DNA from: an uncultured Gemmatimonadota bacterium
GTDB lineage: Bacteria > Gemmatimonadota > Gemmatimonadetes > Gemmatimonadales > Gemmatimonadaceae
Assembly: GCA_902826615.1 (NCBI GenBank)
Contig: CADEFN010000004.1
Coordinates: forward strand, 372,001-436,000
Direction: 5' to 3'
DNA: 64,000 nucleotides
Position 1 is the stretch's first letter, and each line of letters opens with the position of its first letter. The translations under genes were made by a program, and so were the position numbers. Positions 17,679 through 28,487 of this stretch are shown here, in pieces. The notes under the pieces are model-generated. The model saw only the letters and a list, made by a program, of their open reading frames with translations, was not told where the DNA came from and searched no databases.

Positions 17679-20600
17679 TTACGGAACCAGCGGGGTCGAC
17701 AGCGTGGAGAGACCGTCGCCAGCAGCCGTGACACCGACTGCGATGACCGCGGCGCCAGCGCCGGGCATCGAGGCAGGAGCCAGGTCGAACGGACCATTCG
17801 CAAGCGGAGTGGAGAGCAGATACGTCCAGAAGCGATTGGTCGTGTTGTTCGCCGGAATCGCCGTGGTCGACGATCCGAGGTACTGCCACTCACCGGCAAG
17901 GGCAGTGTAGAAGTCGACACGAGCGAACGGCGAGTTGGTGCTGTTCGTGTTCGTGACGATCTGGGCCTTCACACCAGCACCGGCGTTGAAGCCAGCAGCG
18001 AGCGGAATGATCGACCACGTACCGACCGTGCTGGTCACGTTCGTGGTGTTGTACGTCTCGAAGTTCACACCATTCTGCACGTTCAAGCCAGGGATCGCCT
18101 GGAACGGCGTGCTGGAGAACGGCGCCGAGGCGCTTCCGAGGACGTCGAACGCCGTGCCCTGGACTGCATCGGGCTTGGCGGTCGGGTCGGTGACTGCACC
18201 GAGCTGCACCGCATTGGCACCATCAACGATTTCGATACGGCGCACGAAGGCCGGGCCACCCGAGAACGGAGTCGCAAACGTGAGCGAGCCCGGGGTCGAG
18301 ATGACGTCGTCAAACGTGGTGTTGATGGTCTTGCGGGAGTAGCGGAGAACACCAACGGCCGGATAGCTCAACCCGAAGCTGTAGCCAATGCCTTCCACGT
18401 CGTCCGCGTAGGGCATGGTGATCGTCGGGAAGGTGGCGCTGGTGTACGAGCCGGGGAGACCAAGGGTCGTGACAACCGGAAGGGCCGGGTCAACCGCAAC
18501 GATGCGGGTGCCAAGAACCGTCTGGTTACCAGCCTGGTCGGTCCACGCCGAGTTGTACGTGGCGTAGCCAGCCGTGTTGATCGTGACGAGCGGGGCCTGG
18601 TTGTAACCACCAGCGATGACGACGTACGGGCCAACGTCCGTGACGCGGACGCAAGCAGGAGCCGTCACGAAGGCGGTGCCGATACCAGCGGTCGGCGTGG
18701 TGCCGACTGCGCAGACACCCGTCGGGGTGGCAGCGCTGGCGCGAGCCAGGAAGTGCGAGTGAGCAACGGCGGGCTGGAAGCCGGCACGTTCGTCAAGCGC
18801 TTCAGACTGGAAGAAGCGAGTGGCGACGTTGACCGAGAGGTCGGCCGACGAAGCAGCACCCCAACGAACCGTCGGGTTCGTCTTGTCGACACCGAAGCGA
18901 CCCGAGATCGGGGACGTTCCGAGGTTGCCGAGACGATCCGTTTCCGTAGCGCGAGCAACGTAGGGGCCCGGGGTGGCGCCACCAGTGAAGTCAACTGCGC
19001 ACTCAGGAATCGTGTTACCAGTGCCGTCGTAAGCAACCCACACAGTCGCGGCGACAGGCGTGGCGTACGGGCAGCCAGTGTACTGACCAGCGAGCGTACG
19101 GGTGGCGTTGAGGCCGACACCAGCGTCGGTCACGTTCGCCGTGTTGAAGGGACCGCCGGTCGCGGTGGAGCCGAGCGAGGTGGTCGCGTTGACCCAGCCA
19201 ACGATCTGGCCAGAGACGAGACCGAAGTTCAGCGCCGGAGCGGCCGCGAGGACCGGGCCAGCGACGTCAACACGGACCGGTGCGATGTTCGGCGCAGCCG
19301 CGTTTGAAGCCGTCAGGATACCAGCGTTCGCGAAGAGGACCGTGTGACCAGCGCCAGCGACAGCACCAACCGCACCAGGGCCGGCGTTACCGTCAGCGCG
19401 GAGCGAGTTGAGCACGCCAGGCTGAACTGCCGTGAGGGTCGATCCAAGGCAGGAGAAGTCACCAGTAAACGGCGCAGATGCGTCGGTCACGGTGGTGGCA
19501 CCAGTCGTGGTACCGTTCACCAAGCAAGCCGCATCGTTGCCGGCCACAAGGGAGTTGTCCATGTGTACGGTCGCCGACGTGACGACGTTACCCGAGTACA
19601 TCACCGGAATCGCGTTGATGCGGGTGAAGGTGTTCGGGCCGCCGTACCAGATGAACCCGCCAGCGGATACGGCCGAGTTGGTCGGCAGCGCCCAGCGTGC
19701 ATGGAAGGTGTCGAGGTTGTTCAGGTTGATCGTGATGGTGTTCGAGGCCGTCGGGCCCGAAGCGCCACGAACGAACAGGTCAGCCGTCACACCAGTCTGG
19801 CCGTTGAGGTAACGGACCGCGGCGTTGGACGAGTCTGGGGTCGTATATGCAGCGGTGTTGATCGAGAGGGTGACCGGAGCATTCGGGGCACCGTTGACCG
19901 TGAAGCCCTGCGTGGCCGCGCTCTGGTTGCCCAGGCGGACGCGCACGGAGTCGAGGGTCTGGTTACCAGCCGAGATGTTCATGCTGACTTCGATCTGGCC
20001 AGCGACGTTCGCGATGTTGACCGGGGTGTTCAGGGCGCCCGCAGTGATCGAGAGGATCGAGACGGAAGCCGAGGCCACATTGATCGTGGTCGCGACGGAC
20101 AGCGAGTTGGTGCTGGTGGTCGCGGTGGTCGTGATGACCGCCGTGCCGTTACCAACCGCAGTGACGAGGCCGCTGGTGCTCACCGTGGCGACGCCGACGT
20201 TCGACGAAGCGTAGGTGTAAGCGACCGTCGGGTTGCCCGAGGTCGTGGCGCTCGGAACGAGCTGCACGGTGCTGCCGACGCCGAGGTTGGCGTTGGTCGG
20301 AGCGACCGAGAGCGAGATCAGGTTGGGCGGCACCGGGACCACGGTCACGGCCAGTGCGGCGGACTTCGTCGCGTCAACCGTGGAAGTAGCCGCGATGATC
20401 GCGGTACCCTGTGCAACTGCTGTGATCAGACCGGAGGTCGAATTGGCGGTCGCCACTGCAGCGTTGTTCGAGGACCAAGTGACCGTACCGGCAACACCGG
20501 CGTCACGGTCAACCGTGGCGACTGCGGTGGCCGTCTGACCGACCTGGAGGCTCAGGACCTGCGGCGAGACCGTGACGCTGCGAACGGCGTTCGCGAGCAC

Positions 20601-20945
20601 GGTGACCTGCGCAGCGCCGGACTTCGAGGCATCAGCCGTCGAGGTGGCGCGAACCGTCGTGTTACCAGCAGCAACCGCGGTGACCGCACCGGCGTTGGAC
20701 ACGGTCGCAACGGCCGGCGTCGACGAGACCCACGTCACCGTGGTCGCGGCGCCACCAATCGCTTCAACACTGACACCCAGCGTGGCGCTTTCGCCGATAC
20801 GAAGCGTCAGCGTGCCTGGGCTCACCGTTACCCCGACAACAGCCGGCGTAATCGGCTGCGGAGCTTCGATGGACACGTCGTCGCCGCAAGCGGCAAGGGC
20901 TGCGAGCCCGCCGATTGCAATCAACGACCTAGAGAGTTTCTGCAT
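17679..20945 (-). CDS. Large Ig-like (BIG_2) repeat lipoprotein
   Basis: 1088 residues. A lipoprotein signal with lipobox L-A-A-C near residue 20 is followed by three bacterial Ig-like domains (about 35-115, 120-205 and 210-295), each with V-S-P/A-x-x-L-x-L-x-V/I-G and a W/Y-x-S-S-x-x-x-V-A-T core. The remaining ~790 residues are beta-rich and low in charge, with segments such as GNTIPECAVDFTGGATPGPY, and no catalytic motif that I can find. I infer a surface adhesin or structural lipoprotein. The start is supported by a GGGGGA ribosome-binding site. The + strand opposite is also open over long stretches, a GC artefact. Confidence 0.85.
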   Translation of the reverse strand: MQKLSRSLIAIGGLAALAACGDDVSIEAPQPITPAVVGVTVSPGTLTLRIGESATLGVSVEAIGGAATTVTWVSSTPAVATVSNAGAVTAVAAGNTTVRATSTADASKSGAAQVTVLANAVRSVTVSPQVLSLQVGQTATAVATVDRDAGVAGTVTWSSNNAAVATANSTSGLITAVAQGTAIIAATSTVDATKSAALAVTVVPVPPNLISLSVAPTNANLGVGSTVQLVPSATTSGNPTVAYTYASSNVGVATVSTSGLVTAVGNGTAVITTTATTSTNSLSVATTINVASASVSILSITAGALNTPVNIANVAGQIEVSMNISAGNQTLDSVRVRLGNQSAATQGFTVNGAPNAPVTLSINTAAYTTPDSSNAAVRYLNGQTGVTADLFVRGASGPTASNTITINLNNLDTFHARWALPTNSAVSAGGFIWYGGPNTFTRINAIPVMYSGNVVTSATVHMDNSLVAGNDAACLVNGTTTGATTVTDASAPFTGDFSCLGSTLTAVQPGVLNSLRADGNAGPGAVGAVAGAGHTVLFANAGILTASNAAAPNIAPVRVDVAGPVLAAAPALNFGLVSGQIVGWVNATTSLGSTATGGPFNTANVTDAGVGLNATRTLAGQYTGCPYATPVAATVWVAYDGTGNTIPECAVDFTGGATPGPYVARATETDRLGNLGTSPISGRFGVDKTNPTVRWGAASSADLSVNVATRFFQSEALDERAGFQPAVAHSHFLARASAATPTGVCAVGTTPTAGIGTAFVTAPACVRVTDVGPYVVIAGGYNQAPLVTINTAGYATYNSAWTDQAGNQTVLGTRIVAVDPALPVVTTLGLPGSYTSATFPTITMPYADDVEGIGYSFGLSYPAVGVLRYSRKTINTTFDDVISTPGSLTFATPFSGGPAFVRRIEIVDGANAVQLGAVTDPTAKPDAVQGTAFDVLGSASAPFSSTPFQAIPGLNVQNGVNFETYNTTNVTSTVGTWSIIPLAAGFNAGAGVKAQIVTNTNSTNSPFARVDFYTALAGEWQYLGSSTTAIPANNTTNRFWTYLLSTPLANGPFDLAPASMPGAGAAVIAVGVTAAGDGLSTLSTPLVP

Positions 20946-21555
20946 TCTTTTCCCCCTTCGTGCAGAGATGAGTTGGGACTACGTGAACCTGCTTGCGAAC
21001 TACCGGATACTTCCCTACAAAACTTCGCCGCTGCGGACCAGCCGCCCCGACGGGCAAGCGCCGACGGGAGGCGTAGTGCGGCCTCCGTCTGGAGTAGAGA
21101 CCCCACCTTCCTACCACCGGTCACTTTCCTGCGACCTACCCGCGGACCGGGGCTGACTCCGCTCCTGCCGCAGCCGGACAAAATACAACAGCGCCCAAAA
21201 GGGGGTCAAGGCAAGCTGGACCAAAAGGTCCAACATGTAAGCCTTCACCCCTGCGGGTCTAACTCCCGATCCCACAACAAGAACCGGGTTTACAGCGACC
21301 GCTCGTGACGGGAAGAATCCCTCACCCTTCGTACCGAAGAGACACGCCCAGTCACATCGGCGTAAATCGCGGCGCGAATGTAGGGCCACCGAACAGGCCG
21401 CGCCAGACCTTTTGCCCGACAGAAAGGGACGATCTGTCCTTTACCAGGGCAACGAGGCGGGACAGGAGGGGGCCCCTTGGGCCGACACGGGTCCCTCCAT
21501 CCTGGCGCGACGGCGACCGTACGGAGACCTGACGGGCATCCTTATCTTCCCGCCC
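20946..21555. other. Intergenic region between divergent Ig-repeat and helicase genes
   Basis: About 610 bp without a supported gene. It must hold the divergent promoters. A small perfect hairpin (TGGACC at 21217-21222, GGTCCA at 21227-21232, AAAA loop) is visible. A 41-residue hydrophobic frame on the - strand near 21111-21236 has no homology or ribosome-binding support. I see no riboswitch or RNA gene. Confidence 0.6.
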
Positions 21556-23646
21556 ATGTCCGACGTCCCGCGCATCTACCCGTCCCGACCCGTCGAATCC
21601 ACCGAACCGGCCCGGGACCTCCGCGCGGAGCTCAATGCCGAACAGGCCGCCGCGGCCACCTTCCCCTCTGGCCCCCTCCTTATCATTGCCGGCGCGGGCA
21701 CCGGAAAAACGCGCACCCTCACCTACCGCGTCGCTGACCTGCTCCAGCGGGGGATCCCGGCCGAGCGAATCCTCCTACTCACGTTCACCCGGCGGGCATC
21801 GCAGGAAATGCTCTCGCGGGTTGAACGCCTGGTGGGTTCCGCATCGCGCCAGGTGCACGGGGGCACCTTTCACTCCACCGGTCATCGGCTGCTGCGCCGG
21901 TTTGGCGCCTCCGCGGGAGTGCCGTCCGACTTCACCATCATGGATCAGGGTGACGCGGAAGATCTGATGCAGCTCTCGCGTGCATCACTCGGCGTGGCCG
22001 ACGCCAAAAAGAAGCGTTTCCCCAAAAAGGAAACGCTGCACTACATCTACTCGCGCCACATCAATACCGAGATCCCGATCGAGGAGATCATCGGCGCCGA
22101 GTATCCGCCATTCCTCGAGTACGTGGAGGCGATCACCCGCATCTACGCCGACTACACCGAGCGCAAGGCGACGCGCAACCTGGTGGACTACGACGACCTC
22201 CTTCTCTTCTGGCTGGCGATGCTGGAGGGGTCAGATTCGTTAGGCAGCCGCATTGCCGGGTTGTACGATCATGTCCTCGTGGACGAGTACCAGGACACCA
22301 ACACGCTGCAGGCCCGCATTCTGTCGGCGATGTGCCGGGGGCATGGGAATCTCTCCGTCGTGGGGGACGACGCCCAGAGCATCTATGCGTTTCGGGGCGC
22401 GTCGTTCCGGAACATCCTCGACTTCCCGAGAAGTTTTCCCGACACCACGATCGTCACGCTCGAGGAGAACTACCGCTCGGTGCAGCCGATCCTCGATGTG
22501 AGCAACACACTCATCTCGCGGGCAGCGGAGCGCTACACCAAGAATCTCTGGACCAAACGCGAGGGAGGCGAGAAGCCCTGGCTGGTGTCGGTGCAGGACG
22601 AACCGCAACAAACCCGATTTGTGGTGGAGCGTATTCTCGAGCTGCACGAGCAGGGGATGCCGCTTCGCGAGATGTCCGTGCTCTTTCGCGCCGGGTACAT
22701 GTCCGCCGACCTCGAGATCGAGCTGACCAATCGCAAGATTCCTTTTGACAAGTGGGGTGGACTCAAGTTCCTCGAGGCCGCCCATGTGAAGGACATCCTC
22801 GCCTTTCTGCGTGTGCTGGAGAATCCGCGCGACGAGGTGAGCTGGTACCGGATCCTGATGTTGCTGCCAGGGATTGGGGACTCGACAGCGCGTGGTCTCA
22901 TGGAAGGGCTGCAGGAACAAGCCTGGCACCCCGACGCCTTCCAGCGCATCGTGCCGCCCGCCCGTGCCCGCGAGGCGCACACCGCGTTAGGCACCCTGCT
23001 CCACCGTCTCCGCACCACCGACGACACACCGGGCGCCGTGGCGCGCGAGATCAGCCGGATCCGTACGCTCTACGACGACATCCTCAAGGAAAAGTACGAT
23101 CACCCCGACTCGCGGCTCTCCGACCTGGAGCAGCTGCAAGGGATCGCTGGAGGGTATCCGTCTCGTGGGGCCTTTCTATCGGCGATTGCGCTGGAGCCCC
23201 CGCAATCGACACAGGATCTTGGAAGTGGCGCCGAGGACGACGAAACAGACACCCTGGTTCTGAGCACGGTGCACAGTGCCAAGGGGAAGGAATGGGACGC
23301 GGTGTTCCTGATCTGGGCGGTGGACGGCTACTTCCCGATGTCGCGTTCGATTGGCAACGAGGAGGAGCTGGAGGAGGAGCGCCGGCTGATGTATGTGGCG
23401 ATGACCCGTGCCCGGAACCACCTGGCGGTGACCTATCCGCTGCATTCCTACGGATCTCGGCGCGGGGCGGACTATTCTATAGATCAGCTATCGCGCTTCC
23501 TTGACCGGGAAGTGCGGGGCCAAATGGAGCGGGTGGTGCCGCAGTTCGACGCGTTGCCCGATACGCCGGCCGAGCCGAGCGCGGGGGTGGATCTACGGGC
23601 GGTGATGAGGGGGAGGTTTAGGGGCGGAGGCACGGGGGGCAGGTGA
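21556..23646 (+). CDS. UvrD/PcrA-type superfamily 1 DNA helicase
   Basis: 696 residues from the ATG at 21556. SF1A motifs in order: Q motif LNAEQAAAAT, Walker A AGAGTGKT (about 46-53), FTRRASQEM (Ia), Walker B DEYQDTN (about 241-247), VGDDAQSIYAFRGA (III), LEENYRS (IV), VLFRAGYMS region, STVHSAKGKEWDAVFL (V) and EERRLMYVAMTRAR (VI). It unwinds DNA 3' to 5' in repair or replication restart. There is no C-terminal nuclease domain, so it is UvrD-like rather than AddA/RecB. The C-terminus after about 660 is short and glycine-rich. Confidence 0.93.
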   Translation: MSDVPRIYPSRPVESTEPARDLRAELNAEQAAAATFPSGPLLIIAGAGTGKTRTLTYRVADLLQRGIPAERILLLTFTRRASQEMLSRVERLVGSASRQVHGGTFHSTGHRLLRRFGASAGVPSDFTIMDQGDAEDLMQLSRASLGVADAKKKRFPKKETLHYIYSRHINTEIPIEEIIGAEYPPFLEYVEAITRIYADYTERKATRNLVDYDDLLLFWLAMLEGSDSLGSRIAGLYDHVLVDEYQDTNTLQARILSAMCRGHGNLSVVGDDAQSIYAFRGASFRNILDFPRSFPDTTIVTLEENYRSVQPILDVSNTLISRAAERYTKNLWTKREGGEKPWLVSVQDEPQQTRFVVERILELHEQGMPLREMSVLFRAGYMSADLEIELTNRKIPFDKWGGLKFLEAAHVKDILAFLRVLENPRDEVSWYRILMLLPGIGDSTARGLMEGLQEQAWHPDAFQRIVPPARAREAHTALGTLLHRLRTTDDTPGAVAREISRIRTLYDDILKEKYDHPDSRLSDLEQLQGIAGGYPSRGAFLSAIALEPPQSTQDLGSGAEDDETDTLVLSTVHSAKGKEWDAVFLIWAVDGYFPMSRSIGNEEELEEERRLMYVAMTRARNHLAVTYPLHSYGSRRGADYSIDQLSRFLDREVRGQMERVVPQFDALPDTPAEPSAGVDLRAVMRGRFRGGGTGGR

Positions 23647-23647
23647 G

Positions 23648-23685
23648 GCACGGGAAGCACGAGAATCTCCTCGTGCTTCTCGTGC
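23648..23685. terminator. Hairpin built from the 9-bp repeat (locus B)
   Basis: A 16-bp stem (23648-23663 with 23670-23685, one G-U pair) made of GGAAGCACG-type units facing each other across an AATCTC loop, placed between the convergent helicase and aminopeptidase genes. Here the repeat family makes a bidirectional terminator-like structure. Confidence 0.7.
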
Positions 23686-23709
23686 TTCTCGTGCGTACGG
23701 CGGGTGCGG

Positions 23710-24774
23710 CTACTTGCTGCTCGTTGTCCACTGCCTCATTGCCTCCCAGGGGTCCGGGGCTGTTTTCACCAATGTCGCGACTACTCCGACTGTGGCTTTG
23801 ACGCGCCCCCCGGCGCGGCGATGCACTTCATCAAATAGATAGAGGTCGGTGGCGTACGTCCGCCGGGCGATAACGGACGCATTGTCGAGCTGGATGGCGG
23901 CGAGCCGGCTGGTGTCGACCGTGGTGAGCCGAGGTGCGATGTCGCGTGTCAGGACGCGCCGCATGCGGGCGTAGACGCTGTCGCGTTCGCGGATTCGGGT
24001 GACGGAGTCGCGGCCGGGAATGGCCAGCACGCTGTCGATGCTGTGTACCGTCGCGGCCCAGAATGTTGCGAGGAGTTTGTCATCCTCCCAGTCGCGATGG
24101 GCACGTTCGGCCAGCGCGGTATCACCTCGCGACTCGAAGAATTCGATGGCACCGCGCGCGCCTGCAAAGGTGGCGAAGGACTCGTTGAAGGCGACCTTCC
24201 CCTTCACGAAAAGGGTGTTGTGCAGCAGTTCGTGAATGACCGTGTTGGCGAGCCCCGCCGAATCCTGACGCAGGGTGGTCGACATGAGGGGATCGTCGAA
24301 CCAGCCGAGGGTTGAAAAGGCACTGGCGGGCCGCACGTAGGTGTCGAACCCCGCTGCTCGCATGTCGGCTGCTGTTTGCAGTGCTTGCGCGGGGTCGAAG
24401 AAGCCCTTGTACGGGAAACGCCCCACCACCGGAAACCACCAGGTGTGCGCGGCAAGAGTGTCGCGACGGGAGGCCGAAACAACCAGCACCAGTGTGTCGC
24501 GGTCGAGCTGGGAGAAGGTGGTAAAGGATTCGCCGGTCTTGAAACCCAGTGAATCTCGAGCAAAGGCGCGTGCCGCCAGAACGAGCTCCAGCCGGCGCGC
24601 GACGGCGGGTGAGGTTGTCGAGTCTGTGATCAGCTGCTCGATGGGACGGCGCCGCGCCAGGATCTTCCCTTCCTCCCAGGCCGCGCGCACGACGTAGCGA
24701 CCCATCTCCGTGGCAGCGGTGATGAGCGCGACGAGGGCGAGGAGAATGCCGAGGGCGGTGAGGAGGCGGCGCAA
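23710..24774 (-). CDS. Membrane-anchored putative aminopeptidase (COG4324-like)
   Basis: About 354 residues from a TTG at 24774. One N-terminal membrane helix (ALGILLALVALITAAT), then a region with RRPIEQLITD, a central GRFPYKGFFDP, PASAFSTLGWFDDP, and the zinc-protease helix VIHELLHNTLF followed by FNESFATFAG. This is the pattern of the predicted aminopeptidase family Aminopep (PF10023). The frame runs open upstream to 24948, but that part encodes the 9-bp repeat (Ser-Arg-Ala triplets) and so is probably untranslated. The start codon remains uncertain because no ribosome-binding site precedes 24774. Confidence 0.8.
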   Translation of the reverse strand: MRRLLTALGILLALVALITAATEMGRYVVRAAWEEGKILARRRPIEQLITDSTTSPAVARRLELVLAARAFARDSLGFKTGESFTTFSQLDRDTLVLVVSASRRDTLAAHTWWFPVVGRFPYKGFFDPAQALQTAADMRAAGFDTYVRPASAFSTLGWFDDPLMSTTLRQDSAGLANTVIHELLHNTLFVKGKVAFNESFATFAGARGAIEFFESRGDTALAERAHRDWEDDKLLATFWAATVHSIDSVLAIPGRDSVTRIRERDSVYARMRRVLTRDIAPRLTTVDTSRLAAIQLDNASVIARRTYATDLYLFDEVHRRAGGRVKATVGVVATLVKTAPDPWEAMRQWTTSSK

Positions 24775-24783
24775 GCTTAAGAC

Positions 24784-24828
24784 GGAGGCACGGGAGGCAC
24801 GGGAGGCACGGGAAGCACGGGAAGTACG
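24784..24828. repeat. 9-bp tandem repeat, locus C (5 units)
   Basis: Units GGAGGCACG x3, GGAAGCACG and GGAAGTACG lie between the aminopeptidase start (24774) and dnaE (24974), in the divergent intergenic space. Confidence 0.9.
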
Positions 24829-24973
24829 AGAGTGCTCGAGCGGCAGGAGGGCTAATCCGGCGGTGGGATGGACGCAAGATCTTGCAGGGGTATCCCCGAA
24901 AGAGCGTTCGTTCACCACCGCGTGCCCCAGGATGGACGCATGCGGCAATGCTGGCTCCCGTCTGCCGACCGAA

Positions 24974-27900
24974 ATGTCCTTCGTCCACCTCCACTGTCAC
25001 TCCGAATACTCCCTCCTCGACGGCGCGAATCGCATCGACGACCTGATTCGGCGCGCGCAGGAGTTCGAGCAGCCCGCCCTGGCCATCACCGACCATGGCA
25101 ACATGCATGCGGCGTGGGAGTTCCAGGAGAAGGCAAAAAAGGCGGGGTTCAAACCGATTATCGGGATGGAGGCGTATGTCGCCCCCGGTGACCGGCGGAT
25201 CAAGGGGCGCGGCACCCCGGGGAGCAAACCGTACTACCACCTGGTGCTGCTGGCGCGTGACCTGGTGGGGTACCAGAACCTCAGCAAGCTCTCCTCGTTA
25301 GGCTATACTGAAGGGTTCTACACCCGCCCGCGTGTGGACCGCGAGCTGCTGCAGCAATACAGCGAAGGGATCATCGTCTCGTCGGCGTGCCTGGCGGGGG
25401 AAGTGGCGGTCCACCTCGAAATGGGCGACATGGATGCCGCCATCGCGGTGACTGACTGGTACCGCGAGGTTTTTCCGGATCGCTACTACCTGGAAGTGCA
25501 GGCCCACGACTCACCGGGTCAGGCGCAGCTCAACAAACGCATCTTCGAGCTGGCCCAGCGTACCGGGATCCCGGTCATCGCCACCAACGACTCGCACTTT
25601 CTCGGCGCGAAAGACCATGATGCACACGATGTGTTGTTGTGCATCGGACTTGGCAAGGATCGGGAAGACCATGAGCGCATGCGATACGACGGTGGCCTCT
25701 ACTTCAAGAGTGCCCCCGAAGTGGCGGCCCGTTTTCCCGATCATCCCGAAGTGCTCACCAACACGCTGGCGATCGCCGAGCAGTGTGACGTGCGCTTCGG
25801 CAAGAAGTACCACGTGCCGGCCTTTCCGCTCCCGGCGGGCGTAGCGACCGAAAACGACCTCCTGATTGCGCTGGCCACAGCCGGGGCCATTGATCGGTAC
25901 GGCGACCCACTGCCACCCGAGGTGGCAGAACGCCTGGCCTACGAGCTGGGCGTGATTACCAAAACGGGGTATGCCGGCTACTTCCTGATCGTCGCGGATT
26001 TCATCAAGGCGGCACGAGACCGCGGGATCCCGGTGGGCCCGGGACGCGGGTCGGCGGCCGGGTCGCTGGTGGCCTACGGGCTCCGCATCACCGACGTCTG
26101 CCCTCTCAAGTACGACCTGCTGTTCGAGCGCTTTCTGAATCCCGAGCGCGTGTCGATGCCCGATATCGACGTCGACTTCTGCTTCGAACGCCGGGGCGAA
26201 GTGATCGAATACGTCCGGGACAAATACGGGAAAGAAGCCGTCGGGCAGATCGTGACGTTTGGTACGATGAAGTCACGCGCCGCCATCAAGGATGTGGGGC
26301 GTGTGCTGGGCTTCACCCCCGCCGAAACCGATGCGCTGGCCAAGCTGGTGCCTAACCAGCCGAACTTCTCGCTCACGGTGAAGGAGGCGATCGAGAAAAT
26401 CCCCGAGGTGAAGAAGTTGTACGACGGCGAGGAGCGGTATCACACGCTGCTCGATTTTGCCGTCGCACTCGAAGGGTTGTCGCGTCACACGGGGGTCCAT
26501 GCCGCGGGCGTGGTGATCGCCCCGGGGCCACTGGACGACTACGTCCCCATCTGCACGCAGGAGTCGAAGGGATCGGGGGCCACCGAAGGCGAACGTGTCA
26601 TCGTCACGCAGTACGACATGAACGCGCTCGAGAAGGCGGGGATGCTGAAGATGGACTTCCTCGGCCTGACGACGCTGACGGTCATTTTCGACACGCTGCA
26701 ATCGATCAAGGCAAGCCGCGGTGTGGATGTCGATCTCGACACCATTCCGTACGACGACCCCGAGACGTACCGGATGTTGCGCATGGGCCGAACGGTGGGG
26801 GTCTTCCAGTTTGAATCGCCGCTGGCCACGGACATGCTGCGCGCCATGCGCTGCGACCGGTTTGACGACCTCGTGGCCTCCAACGCGCTGATGCGCCCGG
26901 GGCCGCTGGACGCCGGCATGCACAAGGTCTACCAGCGGCGCAAACGGGGTGAGGAGCCGATTGCCTATCAGCTCCCCGAGCTCGAAGCAATTCTGGAACC
27001 GACGTATGGCGTCATCACCTATCAGGAACAGGTGATGCGTATTGCGCAGGTGCTGGCGGGGATCTCGCTGGCCGAAGCCGATGTGCTCCGCAAGGCGGTA
27101 GGCAAGAAGGACGCCGACCTGATCAAGATCGAGCTGGGGAAGTTCAGCACCAAGGCGGTCGAGCGCGGCCACGATCAGCGCATCATCGAAGACATTGCCG
27201 CGCAGATCGAAACCTTCGGCCGGTATGGCTTCAACAAGTCGCACTCCGTCGCCTACTCCGTCATCTCGTATCAGACGGCGTGGCTCAAGGCGCACTTCCC
27301 GGCCGAGTTCATGGCCGCGTTGCTGTCGTCGTCGATTGGCGACACCGACAGTGTGGTGAAGTTCATCAACGAGGCACGCGAACTGGGGCTCACGGTCCTG
27401 CCCCCGGACGTGAACGAGTCAGGCTACAAGTTCACCGTGGTTGGGGAGAAGCGGCTGCGCTTTGGCCTGGGCGCCATTCGCAATGTCGGCCGCTCCGCCA
27501 TCGACTCGATTCTGGCCGCACACGCCGAGGCGCCGTTTACGACCCTGTTCGACCTTGCGGAACGGGTGGATCTGCGGCTGTGCAACAAACGCGTCTTCGA
27601 GGCCCTCATTCACTCCGGCGCCGTCGACACGTTAGGCGGGCACCGGGCCCAGTATCTCTCGGTACTCGATACGGCCCTGCAGGAGGCGTCCCTCAAACAG
27701 AATGAGAAAGAGACCGGGCAGTGGTCCCTGTTCGGGGGCGATGCGTCGGCGCCAGCTGGCGGCGGCACCGGCCCCGTGGCCCCGCCAACCCTCCCCAACA
27801 TCGGTCCCCTCTCCGAATCGGAGCGCCTGACGAGAGAGAAGGAGATCCTCGGCTTTTACATCTCGGGGCACCCGCTCGAACCGTATCGCGCGGAGTGCGA

Positions 27901-28483
27901 ACTCTTTGCGTCGCACACCGTCTCGCAGCTCGGGAAGTGGCAGGAAGGGGGGATGTCCCTGGGGGTCGTCGTGACGGCCATCCGTCGGCAGATCTCCAAG
28001 AAAAGCGGGGCGGAGTTCGCGCGGTTGACAGTGGAGGATTTTTCGGGATCTTCGGAGTTGCTGGTCTTCCCGGAGGCGTGGGCCGCCTTGTCGGACCGGA
28101 TCCGGCCGGATCTGCCGTTGCTGGTGAAGGGGGCGTACGGAAGGCGCGACCAGGGGGCCGACAACCCCACCTTCATCGTGGAGTCGGTTCAGCGCTTTGA
28201 GGAGATGCGCCTGGCGGGCCATGTGGCGGTGGAACTGACGCTCGACGACGGGCGGCAAGCACCTGACGACGCTGCCGCGGAGCCCGAACTGGCAGTTGGC
28301 GTCTTTGCCGATATCAGGACTGTTATTGAAGGGCATCCCGGATCGGCCCCCGTTGAGGTACGTTGGAGGGATGCCCGGTTACGGTCTCGGTCGCTGAAGG
28401 TGGCGGCCAGTGGTCCGGCGCTAGGGGAATTGCGAGCGCTGCTTGGCGTGGAGCGGGTGCGACTGATACGCGTTGGAGGGTAA
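24974..28483 (+). CDS. dnaE: DNA polymerase III alpha subunit
   Basis: 1169 residues from the ATG at 24974. N-terminal PHP domain with [21 protein letters not shown] and [17 protein letters not shown], so most metal ligands look intact and proofreading by PHP is possible. The catalytic polymerase core has [10 protein letters not shown] and the aspartates PDIDVDF (about 395-401), then [26 protein letters not shown] and [13 protein letters not shown]. The C-terminal part has a helix-hairpin-helix and an OB fold ([26 protein letters not shown]). It is the main replicative polymerase, and is followed after 4 bp by accA. Confidence 0.97.
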   Translation: MSFVHLHCHSEYSLLDGANRIDDLIRRAQEFEQPALAITDHGNMHAAWEFQEKAKKAGFKPIIGMEAYVAPGDRRIKGRGTPGSKPYYHLVLLARDLVGYQNLSKLSSLGYTEGFYTRPRVDRELLQQYSEGIIVSSACLAGEVAVHLEMGDMDAAIAVTDWYREVFPDRYYLEVQAHDSPGQAQLNKRIFELAQRTGIPVIATNDSHFLGAKDHDAHDVLLCIGLGKDREDHERMRYDGGLYFKSAPEVAARFPDHPEVLTNTLAIAEQCDVRFGKKYHVPAFPLPAGVATENDLLIALATAGAIDRYGDPLPPEVAERLAYELGVITKTGYAGYFLIVADFIKAARDRGIPVGPGRGSAAGSLVAYGLRITDVCPLKYDLLFERFLNPERVSMPDIDVDFCFERRGEVIEYVRDKYGKEAVGQIVTFGTMKSRAAIKDVGRVLGFTPAETDALAKLVPNQPNFSLTVKEAIEKIPEVKKLYDGEERYHTLLDFAVALEGLSRHTGVHAAGVVIAPGPLDDYVPICTQESKGSGATEGERVIVTQYDMNALEKAGMLKMDFLGLTTLTVIFDTLQSIKASRGVDVDLDTIPYDDPETYRMLRMGRTVGVFQFESPLATDMLRAMRCDRFDDLVASNALMRPGPLDAGMHKVYQRRKRGEEPIAYQLPELEAILEPTYGVITYQEQVMRIAQVLAGISLAEADVLRKAVGKKDADLIKIELGKFSTKAVERGHDQRIIEDIAAQIETFGRYGFNKSHSVAYSVISYQTAWLKAHFPAEFMAALLSSSIGDTDSVVKFINEARELGLTVLPPDVNESGYKFTVVGEKRLRFGLGAIRNVGRSAIDSILAAHAEAPFTTLFDLAERVDLRLCNKRVFEALIHSGAVDTLGGHRAQYLSVLDTALQEASLKQNEKETGQWSLFGGDASAPAGGGTGPVAPPTLPNIGPLSESERLTREKEILGFYISGHPLEPYRAECELFASHTVSQLGKWQEGGMSLGVVVTAIRRQISKKSGAEFARLTVEDFSGSSELLVFPEAWAALSDRIRPDLPLLVKGAYGRRDQGADNPTFIVESVQRFEEMRLAGHVAVELTLDDGRQAPDDAAAEPELAVGVFADIRTVIEGHPGSAPVEVRWRDARLRSRSLKVAASGPALGELRALLGVERVRLIRVGG

Positions 28484-28487
28484 CGCT

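Noticed and set aside
17469-21308. Two long open frames on the + strand (about 610 and 650 residues) opposite the Ig-repeat lipoprotein
   Set aside because: They are composed of Arg/Gly/Asp-rich sequence without domains and lie exactly antisense to a protein with a lipobox, Ig repeats and a good ribosome-binding site; high GC makes such frames.
20946-21555. Riboswitch or small RNA
   Set aside because: Only one 6-bp hairpin is visible, with no recognisable aptamer core or T tract.
23710-24948. Aminopeptidase start at 24948 giving an extended N-terminus
   Set aside because: The extra residues encode the 9-bp repeat (Ser-Arg-Ala triplets) and no signal sequence; the membrane helix starts just after 24774.
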